Shown here in pieces: positions 19,140 to 26,469 of a stretch of DNA of 64,000 nt. The translations under genes and the position numbers were made by a program. Below the pieces are notes generated by a model that did not search any database, had not been told where the DNA came from, and was given only the letters and a program-made list of their open reading frames with translations. The number at the start of each line of letters is the position of its first letter. The stretch's first letter is position 1. Source of the stretch: Seonamhaeicola sp. S2-3 (GTDB taxonomy: Bacteria; Bacteroidota; Bacteroidia; Flavobacteriales; Flavobacteriaceae); the NCBI RefSeq assembly GCF_001971785.1, contig NZ_CP019389.1, positions 1,809,001 through 1,873,000 of the forward strand. Direction: 5' to 3'.

Positions 19140-19862
19140 ATGGAACCGAAAAAAAATTCTAAAGCAAATGTAGGACGTAACAGTTCTCTTTACTTCGCAA
19201 TTGGTTTAGCATTAATGTTGTTTTTAACAAACTATGCAATCAATTATAAGACCTATGACAAAGAAGAAGTAGACATAGGTCAATTAAATATAGAAGAAGA
19301 AATTGAAGAAGAAATTCCAATCACAGAACAAATTCAAACACCACCACCTCCACCACCACCACCAGCAGCTCCAGAAGTAATTGAGATTGTTGAAGATGAA
19401 GTAGAGGTTGAAGAAACTGTTATAGAATCAACAGAAGTAGATCAAGAAACTGAGATTGTTGAAGTTGAGGATCTTGAACCAGTAGAAGAAGTTGAAGAAG
19501 ATATTGATGTACCATTTGCTGTAATTGAAAACGTACCAGTTTTCCCAGGTTGCGAAAAAGGAAATAACAACCAGAAAAGAGCATGTATGTCTAAAAAGAT
19601 ATCTCAATTTGTAAATAAAAAATTTAATACAGAGTTAGCTAGTGACCTAGGTTTATCAGGAAGACAACGTATTAATGTAATATTTAAAATTGATAAAACA
19701 GGTGCTGTTACTGGTATTAGAGCAAGAGCACCACACCCAGGTTTAGAAAAGGAAGCTAAAAGAGTTATAGGTTTATTACCAAAAATGAAACCTGGTATGC
19801 AACGTGGTAAACCAGTAAACGTTCCATACTCGTTACCTATTATATTCCAAGTGCAAGATTAA
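19140..19862 (+). CDS. tonB: Energy transducer TonB (copy 1)
   Basis: The protein has 240 residues: one transmembrane helix (about 16-34), a run of eight prolines (68-75), a strongly acidic E/V-rich periplasmic linker (about 80-125), and a TonB C-terminal domain (about 150-240, with DLGLSGRQ and ending LPIIFQVQD). TonB transmits the proton-motive force from ExbB/ExbD to outer-membrane receptors. It carries the flavobacterial motif FPGCE (135-139) with a second Cys about ten residues on. A paralogue lies downstream beyond an insertion sequence. No exbB, exbD or receptor gene is nearby. Confidence 0.92.
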   Translation: MEPKKNSKANVGRNSSLYFAIGLALMLFLTNYAINYKTYDKEEVDIGQLNIEEEIEEEIPITEQIQTPPPPPPPPAAPEVIEIVEDEVEVEETVIESTEVDQETEIVEVEDLEPVEEVEEDIDVPFAVIENVPVFPGCEKGNNNQKRACMSKKISQFVNKKFNTELASDLGLSGRQRINVIFKIDKTGAVTGIRARAPHPGLEKEAKRVIGLLPKMKPGMQRGKPVNVPYSLPIIFQVQD

Positions 19863-19914
19863 TTGAAAGCTAGTTGTTTTAACAACCTAGTATAAGCTTA
19901 ATAAATTATATATA

Positions 19915-19950
19915 AAATCCCGTTACAAAATTTGTAACGGGATTTCTTTT
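19915..19950 (+). terminator. Rho-independent terminator after tonB copy 1
   Basis: Nearly perfect 15-bp stem (19915-19929 with 19931-19945, core CCCGTTAC/GTAACGGG) followed by TTCTTTTTT. A weaker hairpin (AGTTGTT/AACAACCT) lies just after the stop codon at 19872-19889. Confidence 0.88.
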
Positions 19951-19978
19951 TTGGTATGCTTATTGTGATTTTATCATA

Positions 19979-19986
19979 ATATTAAC
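19979..19986. repeat. Target site duplication, left copy (ATATTAAC)
   Basis: These eight bases directly abut the left inverted repeat of the insertion sequence and are repeated exactly at 21446-21453. An 8-bp duplication is the hallmark of the ISL3 family. Confidence 0.9.
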
Positions 19987-20047
19987 GGATCAATCTCAAA
20001 AGTTGGGTCTAAAGAGAAAAATAATTTTCTTTGTACTTTAAATTATA

Positions 20048-20434
20048 TTGATGAATAAAGACACTGAGTTATCCTTGTTAAGTTTAATATTACCAGAAGG
20101 AATATTAGAGTATTTTGATATTGTTGGATTCGATAAGAAGCCTATAAAGCATGTTTTATATGAGAACCGTCTAACGATATATTTGGAGGAGAAAAAACAA
20201 ATACCATCTAAGTACAAGGATTGCAAGTATAAAGCCAGTGGCTTCATGGAGCCTCGAATAATCGAGGATTATCCCGTTCGAGACAATCTACTATCATTAA
20301 ATCTTAAACGAAGGCGTTGGGACGTTCTACTTGATAAAAAGAGGATTAAAGTAAGTCGTGAATGGGATGAATTTATTGCACAGGGAACTCGAATATCAAA
20401 AGAGTTTGCTGCTTTTTTAAAAGAAATCGACTGA
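20048..20434 (+). CDS. ISAon1-type transposase, N-terminal region protein
   Basis: The protein has 128 residues. It matches the short first frame of two-frame ISAon1-type elements: opening with LSLLSLILPEGILEYFDIV and a central basic segment before the HTH. The predicted DNA-binding helix-turn-helix continues past its stop in the frame of the second gene (open from 20421), which suggests that a fused product is needed. The step from this frame to the next is +1 (or -2), not -1. Confidence 0.85.
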   Translation: MMNKDTELSLLSLILPEGILEYFDIVGFDKKPIKHVLYENRLTIYLEEKKQIPSKYKDCKYKASGFMEPRIIEDYPVRDNLLSLNLKRRRWDVLLDKKRIKVSREWDEFIAQGTRISKEFAAFLKEID

Positions 20435-20477
20435 TAATACTGCTCTGAGCAGCCAACAACTTGGGCGCCAGTATGGT

Positions 20478-21413
20478 ATGTCCGGAAAAAGGCTTCAAAG
20501 ACATTATAAGGATCACTTAAGTGATTTTAAGCAATGGGAGCATAAGAGTCATGCTAAACAGTGGCTTGTTTTCCCTGAAAACTTAGGTTCTTATTTATCC
20601 ATTGATGAGACAGCGCTGTCCAAGGGAGAGCTCTATACCATCATTACCAATAAGAAGGCCAAAGGAAAGAAAGGGGCTTTAGTTGGGATATTCCACGGAA
20701 CTAAAGTGGAGCCTATTATCGAACAACTCTTGAAGATCCCAGCAAAAAAGCGTGCTAAAGTGAAAGAGATTACCTTAGACATGGCTAACTCTATGAAAAC
20801 AATCTCCACTAAATGTTTCCCGAAAGCCATCCAAGTAACAGACAGGTTCCATGTACAGAAGCTGGCAATAGAGGCGCTCCAAGATCTTCGTATCAAATAC
20901 CGATGGGAAGCTTTGGATCAAGAAAATGAACAGATAAAGCTATCTAGAGCTGCCGACAAAGAATTTAAACCTGTAACTTTTTCTAATGGTGATAGCTCAA
21001 AACAACTCCTGGCCAGGAGTAGATATCTACTGTATAAATCCCCAGATAAATGGACTCCAAATCAGAAAGAGAGGGGACAGATATTGTTTAATGAATACCC
21101 AGAATTAAAGAAAGCTTATGGACTTGTTCAAGGCTTGAGGAATATTTTTAACCAAGCCATAGATATTAAAGTAGCTTACACCAAACTAGCCCACTGGTAC
21201 AAAGATGTAGAGGAGTCAGGATTTAAGAGCTTCCAAACGGTAGCCAATAGTATTACTTTAAATTACCGCTCTGTACTCAACTATTTTATAAACAGAAGTA
21301 CTAATGCTTCAGCTGAATCCTTTAATGCCAAAGTAAAGGCTTTTAGATCTCAATTTAGGGGAGTCAGGAATACGGAATACTTCTTATATCGCTTGATTAA
21401 ATTATATTCTTAA
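20478..21413 (+). CDS. ISAon1-type DDE transposase (ISL3-like catalytic domain)
   Basis: The protein has 311 residues from the ATG at 20478. It is a DDE transposase of the ISL3-like fold with likely catalytic residues D43 (SIDETALS), D101 (ITLDMANSM) and E280 (ASAESFNAKVKAFR), followed by the RGVRN motif. The frame is open upstream to 20421, adding HTH-like sequence (QLGRQYGMSGKRLQ), so the functional protein may start earlier through frameshifting from the preceding gene. No disabling mutation is seen, so the element may still be mobile. Confidence 0.9.
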   Translation: MSGKRLQRHYKDHLSDFKQWEHKSHAKQWLVFPENLGSYLSIDETALSKGELYTIITNKKAKGKKGALVGIFHGTKVEPIIEQLLKIPAKKRAKVKEITLDMANSMKTISTKCFPKAIQVTDRFHVQKLAIEALQDLRIKYRWEALDQENEQIKLSRAADKEFKPVTFSNGDSSKQLLARSRYLLYKSPDKWTPNQKERGQILFNEYPELKKAYGLVQGLRNIFNQAIDIKVAYTKLAHWYKDVEESGFKSFQTVANSITLNYRSVLNYFINRSTNASAESFNAKVKAFRSQFRGVRNTEYFLYRLIKLYS

Positions 21414-21445
21414 AATGGTAAAAACCCAGATTTTGGACTTGATCC

Positions 21446-21453
21446 ATATTAAC
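21446..21453. repeat. Target site duplication, right copy (ATATTAAC)
   Basis: Exact copy of 19979-19986, abutting the right end of the insertion sequence. Confidence 0.9.
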
Positions 21454-21495
21454 ATTTAAACTATAATTTATTATGAAATGAGTAATTCAAAAAAT

Positions 21496-21528
21496 TAGTT
21501 GAAATTACCGGTAACAACTAGCTTTTTT
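21496..21528 (+). terminator. Candidate terminator upstream of tonB copy 2
   Basis: TAGTTG (21496-21501) pairs with CAACTA (21515-21520), enclosing the palindrome TTACCGGTAA, and is followed by GCTTTTTT. With the insertion sequence removed it would lie about 120 bases after the first tonB terminator. Confidence 0.5.
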
Positions 21529-21538
21529 GTTTACAAAT

Positions 21539-21546
21539 TACATTTG
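21539..21546 (+). promoter_or_regulatory. Candidate -7 promoter element for tonB copy 2
   Basis: TACATTTG is a perfect TAnnTTTG element 29 bases before the start codon. No TTG lies at the expected -33 spacing, so the promoter may be weak or activator-dependent. Confidence 0.4.
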
Positions 21547-21575
21547 ACTTTAGTTTTCAATTAAATTAATAACAA

Positions 21576-22361
21576 ATGAAAAATCAAAAACATTCTCACA
21601 GCCTCATTCGGCAAAATGAGCAAACTGTGAAAAAATCACAAAAGCATGATGCTAATTTACAAAAAAACTCCACCCTTTATTTTCAATTAGGGCTAATAGT
21701 ATGCCTCCTAGTTATCTTTGGCTTGTTTGAAATGAAGTTTGAAACTAAAATTCCTCCTCAAGTTACTTATGATGTTGAATATGAAGATGACCTTTATGTA
21801 TTTAATGATTTAGTAAAACCTAAAGAAGAGGTTAAAAAGAAAGAAGTTAAACGCAAAGAAAAAGTACATCAAAATCCTGTTAGTGGAGAAGAAGAGCCAA
21901 TAAGTGAAGATATACCAGATATTTTTGAACCACCTACTAATGATACTCCCTTCAACCCAGATGCTTTACCAAATTTAGATAGCGAACCAGAGGATGACCC
22001 AATTGTTGATTTTGTTTTTATAGAAGAAGTACCAATTTACCCAGGATGCGAAAACAAGACAACTAATTTAGAAAGAAAAAAATGTATGTCTGATAAACTC
22101 TCTAAATTAATTAGAAAAAAATTTGATACATCAATAGGTGATGACTTAGGGTTGTCTGGTAGGCAAACAGTATTAACACAATTCACCATTGATACACAAG
22201 GCAATGTAATTGATGTTAAAACAAGAGCACCTCACCCAGAATTAACAAAGGAAGCTCAACGTGTTATTAATAAGGTGCCTAAAATGAAACCTGGTAAACA
22301 AAGAGATAAACCAGTAAAAGTTAGGTACACTTTGCCTATTATTTTTCAGGTTCAAAACTAA
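21576..22361 (+). CDS. Energy transducer TonB (copy 2)
   Basis: The protein has 261 residues with a transmembrane helix at about 34-50, a lysine/glutamate-rich linker (KPKEEVKKKEVKRKEK), a Pro/Asp-rich segment, and a TonB C-terminal domain (about 170-261, DDLGLSGRQ, ending LPIIFQVQN). It shares the PGCE motif and domain ends with copy 1 but lacks the polyproline run and has a basic, not acidic, first linker. The two genes are clearly tandem paralogues, now separated by the insertion sequence. Which outer-membrane receptors each serves cannot be told. Confidence 0.9.
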   Translation: MKNQKHSHSLIRQNEQTVKKSQKHDANLQKNSTLYFQLGLIVCLLVIFGLFEMKFETKIPPQVTYDVEYEDDLYVFNDLVKPKEEVKKKEVKRKEKVHQNPVSGEEEPISEDIPDIFEPPTNDTPFNPDALPNLDSEPEDDPIVDFVFIEEVPIYPGCENKTTNLERKKCMSDKLSKLIRKKFDTSIGDDLGLSGRQTVLTQFTIDTQGNVIDVKTRAPHPELTKEAQRVINKVPKMKPGKQRDKPVKVRYTLPIIFQVQN

Positions 22362-22384
22362 GCAAAAATAATTTTTCAAAACTT

Positions 22385-22418
22385 AAACCGTTATCAAATC
22401 AACCGATAGCGGTTTTTC
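22385..22418 (+). terminator. Rho-independent terminator after tonB copy 2
   Basis: AAACCGTTATC (22385-22395) pairs with GATAGCGGTTT (22405-22415) with one G-T pair, followed by TTTC. It starts 24 bases after the stop codon. Confidence 0.8.
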
Positions 22419-22492
22419 TTTGTTCATGTTTTCTTAATGATTACTTAAAATGTGCTATCTTTCAACTTTAAATCAATTCTTAATCTTTTTCC

Positions 22493-24592
22493 ATGATAAA
22501 ACGCATTGTTCTATTCCTACTTTTAGTTCAATTTAATGGGTATGCACAAGACAAGTTTTTAAACGAAAAACCTCCTGTTTTCTCTAATTGTAGTGGTACA
22601 GAAATAGACTCATTGCAAATGTGTTTTGATAGAAATGTTTTTAATCATATTTATGAAAATTTTAAGGTACCACAAATTGTAATTAATGAGAATTATAAAG
22701 GCAGAATCACCGTATTGTTTGAGGTTGATAAAACCGGAAACTTTAAAGTAATTTATGTAGATGCTTTTTATAATGAATTAAAGGAAGAAGCAAAACGTGT
22801 TTTTAAACAGTTACCAAAAATAACCCCAGCAACTTATAACGGAAGACCTACATTTAAACAGTATTCTATTCCAATACAAATCCCTTTAGTTAAACAAACG
22901 CCTAACACTGCAGATTTACAAACCGAGAAAGAAGTTTCTAAGCTAGAAACAGCCGCTAAACAAGAGTTTGATAATGTTAAAAAAGGATTAGAACCCTATA
23001 GCAACAAGCGTTTTTCAAGTGAATTAAATATACAGTTTGTTCATAGCGATTATGCCAAATTTGATAGAGCTATAAATGTTATTGGAGCCAATAGTCATAC
23101 TGCTTCTAAACCATTTTTGTATTCCGAAGTTTCAGAATATCATAATTTTGAAAAAGAATACGAAGACCTTAAAAAAGAATCCAAAACATGGGCAGGTAAA
23201 AAACTGTGGAATGAACATTTAGTGCAACTTCAAAGTAAAGATTACTGGTTTACTATAGATCCAGTCTTCGATTTGCAAGTAGGAAAAGATACTGATGCCG
23301 ATTTTAATTCAACCTATAATAATACTCGTGGATTTGTAATTCAAGGTGGTTTAGGTAAAAAATTCAATTTCTATTCGGCAGTTTTTGAAAGTCAAGGGCG
23401 TTTTGCCGATTATGTAAACAGATACGCCGAAAGTTTAAAAGCTTTTGGTCCAGACCCCGCAATAATTCCTGGGCGTGGTATAGCAAAACGATTTAAAACA
23501 GATTCTTATGATTATCCTGTAGCCGAAGCATATTTATCATATTCACCAGCAAAATTTTTAAATATTCAATTTGGTCATGGTAAAAATTTTATAGGCGATG
23601 GTTATCGTTCACTGTTATTAAGTGATGTTGCTAGTCCGCATCCATTTTTAAAATTAAACACCAAATTCTGGAAATTAAAGTACACTAATACCTTTATGTG
23701 GTTGAAAGATGTTCGGGATGAAGTTGTAGAAGATAAAGCCTTTTTAACAAAATATGTTGCCAACCATTATTTAAGTTGGAATGTTTTTAAACGTTTTAAT
23801 TTAGGATTGTTTGAATCGGTACTTTGGACTAACAGTAACGATAGAGGTTTTGATGTTAACTACCTCAATCCTATCATTTTTTACAGAGCCATTGAGTTTG
23901 AAACTGGGCAAGGTGCAGGAAATGCTTTGTTGGGAGCTTCGGCTAAATACAAATTTACCGATAATATTAATGCTTACGGACAATTTATTTTAGATGAATT
24001 TTCGCTAAGCGATATAAAAGGTGGTGAAAAAAGTTGGAAAAATAAATACGGCTATCAATTAGGTCTAAAGTACTATAATGCATTTAAAGTTGATAATTTA
24101 TTGCTACAGGTAGAGTATAACCGCGTGCGTCCATACACCTACTCACATAATACTATAGTTTTAAATTACGGGCACAATAACCAGTCTTTAGCACATTTAT
24201 GGGGCGCTAATTTTAGTGAGTTTATTTTAATTGGACGTTATAAATTAGACAGATGGTTTGCCGATGCTAAATTTATATTTGGAAATAGAGGACTTGATTA
24301 TAATGATGGAACCGATGGCTATAGTTATGGTGGCGATATTTATAGAGATTATAACGACCGACCCTTTGATACAGGTGTTGAAGTAGGGCAAGGCATAAAA
24401 ACCAAATCATTTTATGCCAATTTACAAGCAGGCTACTTAATTAATCCAGCATCTAATTTGAAAATATTTACCGATATTACCGTTAGAAATTTCAACCCAA
24501 GCGCAACCACAACTACAACTTTTGACAATAATACTCTGTGGTTTAATTTTGGACTGAGAACAGATTTATTTAATTGGTATTTTGATTTTTAG
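22493..24592 (+). CDS. RemB-like outer-membrane protein (gliding-associated) with N-terminal TonB-C-like domain
   Basis: The protein has 699 residues. After a signal peptide (ending GYAQ) comes a domain (about 25-130) like the TonB C-terminal domain of the two preceding genes: PVFSNCSGT corresponds to the PGCE region and LPKITPATYNGRPT to LPKMKPGMQRGKP. The remaining 550 or so residues are aromatic-rich beta-strand sequence ending in a terminal aromatic (YFDF), as expected of an outer-membrane barrel. This architecture fits the gliding-motility protein RemB of flavobacteria as I remember it; I cannot confirm the match. Its exact role in gliding is unclear. It is followed by a long inverted repeat and a convergent gene. 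Confidence 0.7.
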   Translation: MIKRIVLFLLLVQFNGYAQDKFLNEKPPVFSNCSGTEIDSLQMCFDRNVFNHIYENFKVPQIVINENYKGRITVLFEVDKTGNFKVIYVDAFYNELKEEAKRVFKQLPKITPATYNGRPTFKQYSIPIQIPLVKQTPNTADLQTEKEVSKLETAAKQEFDNVKKGLEPYSNKRFSSELNIQFVHSDYAKFDRAINVIGANSHTASKPFLYSEVSEYHNFEKEYEDLKKESKTWAGKKLWNEHLVQLQSKDYWFTIDPVFDLQVGKDTDADFNSTYNNTRGFVIQGGLGKKFNFYSAVFESQGRFADYVNRYAESLKAFGPDPAIIPGRGIAKRFKTDSYDYPVAEAYLSYSPAKFLNIQFGHGKNFIGDGYRSLLLSDVASPHPFLKLNTKFWKLKYTNTFMWLKDVRDEVVEDKAFLTKYVANHYLSWNVFKRFNLGLFESVLWTNSNDRGFDVNYLNPIIFYRAIEFETGQGAGNALLGASAKYKFTDNINAYGQFILDEFSLSDIKGGEKSWKNKYGYQLGLKYYNAFKVDNLLLQVEYNRVRPYTYSHNTIVLNYGHNNQSLAHLWGANFSEFILIGRYKLDRWFADAKFIFGNRGLDYNDGTDGYSYGGDIYRDYNDRPFDTGVEVGQGIKTKSFYANLQAGYLINPASNLKIFTDITVRNFNPSATTTTTFDNNTLWFNFGLRTDLFNWYFDF

Positions 24593-24596
24593 GCAA

Positions 24597-24653
24597 TATG
24601 CCTTGGTTAAAAATCAGGGAAATCAATGCATTTGCATTTTCAACCAAGGCATA
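24597..24653. repeat. Long inverted repeat with nested palindrome between convergent genes
   Basis: A perfect 12-bp inverted repeat (TATGCCTTGGTT at 24597-24608, AACCAAGGCATA at 24642-24653) encloses a second palindrome (AATGCA-TT-TGCATT). It fills the whole space between the stop codons of two convergent genes. There is no clear T run, so it may be an atypical bidirectional transcription end or a stabilising 3' structure. Confidence 0.75.
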
Positions 24654-24655
24654 GA

Positions 24656-24997
24656 CTAATACCTTTTTATCCTTTGTTTGTAAAAATGTAGCCTTAAATA
24701 ATTAACAAGCATTACTAGTAGACCAAAGACTGCCACAAAGCCAGAGTGTATGGCATTAAGTATGATAAAGTCTTTGCTAGCACCACTAAGGATAGCAAAC
24801 CAAAAAAAAGGACAAAACACGCCTATTAGCACAATATTTCTACCTGTTTTTATATTTTTACTTAATGATATTGCCTTGGAACTTGATGCTTTCTGTTTAG
24901 CTGAATTTGGTTTTACAACATTTACACATTTTTTACCTAATAAAGTGTAAGGGCAAGCTTTAACAACCGATTTTATAAAACTGGTGATATTTCCCAT
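24656..24997 (-). CDS. Small membrane protein of the arsR/arsP-type cluster, function unknown
   Basis: The protein has 113 residues with a basic N-terminal part that includes a Cys pair (CPYTLLGKKC, residues 15-24), a Lys/Ser-rich linker and two hydrophobic helices near the C-terminus. I do not recognise the family. It follows the permease gene by 10 bases on the same strand and probably shares its transcript and its ArsR-type control. The Cys pair could bind metal or metalloid; that is inference. Confidence 0.7.
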   Translation of the reverse strand: MGNITSFIKSVVKACPYTLLGKKCVNVVKPNSAKQKASSSKAISLSKNIKTGRNIVLIGVFCPFFWFAILSGASKDFIILNAIHSGFVAVFGLLVMLVNYLRLHFYKQRIKRY

Positions 24998-25007
24998 GGT
25001 TTGGTGT

Positions 25008-26009
25008 TTAAAAGAACAAGTAAAAAATAAAGCCTCCTACAATAGCCATTACCATTACCGAAATAACAAAGGCAATAATTGCTTTAGGTTTTAGCATAGA
25101 AGAGATGATTGCTATTTCTGGCAAACTGGCTCCAGTACCTCCAATAATCAATGCCATGGCTGCTCCCATACTCATTCCTTTTACAATAAGTGCTTTTAAT
25201 ATGGGAATAGCCATTTCTATTCGTAAGTATAACGGTACACCTATAACGGCAGCAATTGGGATGGCCAAAGGGCTATCATTTCCTAGGTGTTTTTGCACCC
25301 AAGCGTCTGGTACAAACACTGCCGATACAGCACTAATTACTGCACCTAGCAGAACATAAGGTAAAATACGTTTAAACAGTGCCCATCCAAAAGTTAGGGC
25401 TTCTTTGAGTTTGTTATTAGAAGCCGCAACCTGCCCACAAGTATTGGTTGGTGTCTCTGTTGTTCCGCAAGTGTTTGGAGTGCTTCCACAAACGTTGGAA
25501 GGTTGGGGCGCTTCCGAACAGCTGGTTGTTTGTTGTGATGAGCAACTAGCGTTGGATGTTTTCTTATCGAAACTAATTCTTTTTACTTCGTTTTTAATGG
25601 AAGTCTTTCCAACAAGTGTTCCAAAAAGAATGGCGCCTATAAAGACAATAAGGAAGTAAACCAAGGCCACTTTCCAGCCAAAGACGCCTAAAATAAAACC
25701 AACCACCACAAAATTGGCTAATGGAGCCGAAAGCAAAAAGGAAAAAACCATAGCAAAAGGTGCGCCCATTTCTACCATGCCCATAGATACGGGAACCATT
25801 GAGGCACTACAAAATGGTGTGGGTATACCTAATAGGGCTCCCATTAGTCCGCCATACTTACCTGTTTTCGATAATCGTTTTTGTAGTTTGTCTTGTGGAA
25901 TGTATGCCCTTATTAGCCCTGTAACAACAGATACCAATGCAATTACTATTACTAAAACAAGACCCACGTGAATAAATTCCTCTAATGCTAAATTTAATTT
26001 TTCGTTCAT
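25008..26009 (-). CDS. ArsP-type permease (PF03773 / SO_0444-like metal or organoarsenical efflux)
   Basis: The protein has 333 residues with about eight membrane helices. Conserved family motifs are visible: TPFCSASMVPVSMGM (C67) in the first half and a matching GVPLYLRIEMAIPI segment in the second. Members of this permease family export trivalent organoarsenicals (ArsP) or are linked to Cu/Zn efflux (SO_0444 type). A long central loop carries five spaced cysteines (156, 164, 174, 181, 191) in a Ser/Thr/Pro-rich setting, which suggests soft-metal binding. An ArsR-type regulator gene lies just upstream with an operator-like palindrome between them. The substrate is not fixed by sequence. Confidence 0.82.
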   Translation of the reverse strand: MNEKLNLALEEFIHVGLVLVIVIALVSVVTGLIRAYIPQDKLQKRLSKTGKYGGLMGALLGIPTPFCSASMVPVSMGMVEMGAPFAMVFSFLLSAPLANFVVVGFILGVFGWKVALVYFLIVFIGAILFGTLVGKTSIKNEVKRISFDKKTSNASCSSQQTTSCSEAPQPSNVCGSTPNTCGTTETPTNTCGQVAASNNKLKEALTFGWALFKRILPYVLLGAVISAVSAVFVPDAWVQKHLGNDSPLAIPIAAVIGVPLYLRIEMAIPILKALIVKGMSMGAAMALIIGGTGASLPEIAIISSMLKPKAIIAFVISVMVMAIVGGFIFYLFF

Positions 26010-26034
26010 GATATGTAATTTAATTATTTTTATT

Positions 26035-26054
26035 ATATGCGTAAAAACGCATAT
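26035..26054 (-). promoter_or_regulatory. Operator-like palindrome upstream of the permease gene
   Basis: ATATGCGT-AAAA-ACGCATAT is a perfect 8-4-8 inverted repeat, 25 bases before the permease start. It matches in length and sequence a second site in front of the arsR-type gene, so it is probably the binding site of that repressor. Confidence 0.75.
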
Positions 26055-26085
26055 GTTAAGACAAAAAAATATATTTTGTTTTGGC

Positions 26086-26433
26086 TTATTCGTTAAACTG
26101 CTTATCTCGTTTTGCCAATAACGATTTGCAGGTGTTTATTTCTTTTGTCATATACAATTCTGGTATGGATTTTATGGTTTCTTTTATTAATTGTTCAAAG
26201 TCGGTTTTCATGGGGCTTAGGTAATAAAACACCCATTTGCCTTCTTTTACCTCTTCAATTAGATGAGCTTTTTTTAATATTTTTAAATGGCGCGATACGT
26301 TATATTGATACACATCTAAGACCTCCACTATTTCAGACACGCATATTTTTTCGTTAATATTGATAAGCAACCAGATGATTTTTAATCGGGTCTTATCTGA
26401 TAAAGCTTTAAATATTTTTAAGTAATCATCCAT
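26086..26433 (-). CDS. ArsR/SmtB-family winged-helix repressor
   Basis: The protein has 115 residues. It has the classic ArsR opening (FKALSDKTRLKIIWLL), a conserved Cys in the alpha-3 region (EKICVSEI, C31), the recognition helix YQYNVSRHLKILKKAHLI and the wing EGKWVFYYLS. Such repressors leave DNA when they bind a metal or metalloid. Only one Cys is in the usual ELCVCDL position, so the inducer site probably uses another Cys as well (one lies near residue 103). It sits upstream of the permease on the same strand, and paired operators lie before both genes. Confidence 0.9.
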   Translation of the reverse strand: MDDYLKIFKALSDKTRLKIIWLLININEKICVSEIVEVLDVYQYNVSRHLKILKKAHLIEEVKEGKWVFYYLSPMKTDFEQLIKETIKSIPELYMTKEINTCKSLLAKRDKQFNE

Positions 26434-26449
26434 AATTAAGTATTAATTC

Positions 26450-26469
26450 ATATGTGTTATTTTGCATAT
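26450..26469 (-). promoter_or_regulatory. Operator-like palindrome upstream of the arsR-type gene
   Basis: ATATGTGT-TATT-TTGCATAT is an imperfect 8-4-8 inverted repeat, 16 bases before the repressor start. It has the same arms as the site at 26035-26054 and implies autoregulation. Confidence 0.68.

Larger units (their letters stand above)
19987..21445 (+). mobile_element. Complete ISL3-like (ISAon1-type) insertion sequence, 1459 bp
   Basis: The element is bounded by imperfect terminal inverted repeats: 19987-20010 pairs with the reverse complement of 21422-21445, 18 of 24 positions, both beginning GGATCAA. It is flanked by an exact 8-bp target duplication. It encodes two transposase frames on the plus strand. 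Its base composition is visibly richer in G+C than the surrounding genes. It is inserted in the intergenic space between two tonB paralogues, downstream of a terminator, so it breaks no gene. The intact ends and duplication point to recent insertion. Confidence 0.93.

Noticed and set aside
20413-20448. A -1 slippery heptamer (T-TTT-TTA) as the link between the two transposase frames
   Set aside because: The -1 frame stops at 20446-20448 and does not enter the second transposase frame, which needs a +1 or -2 step.
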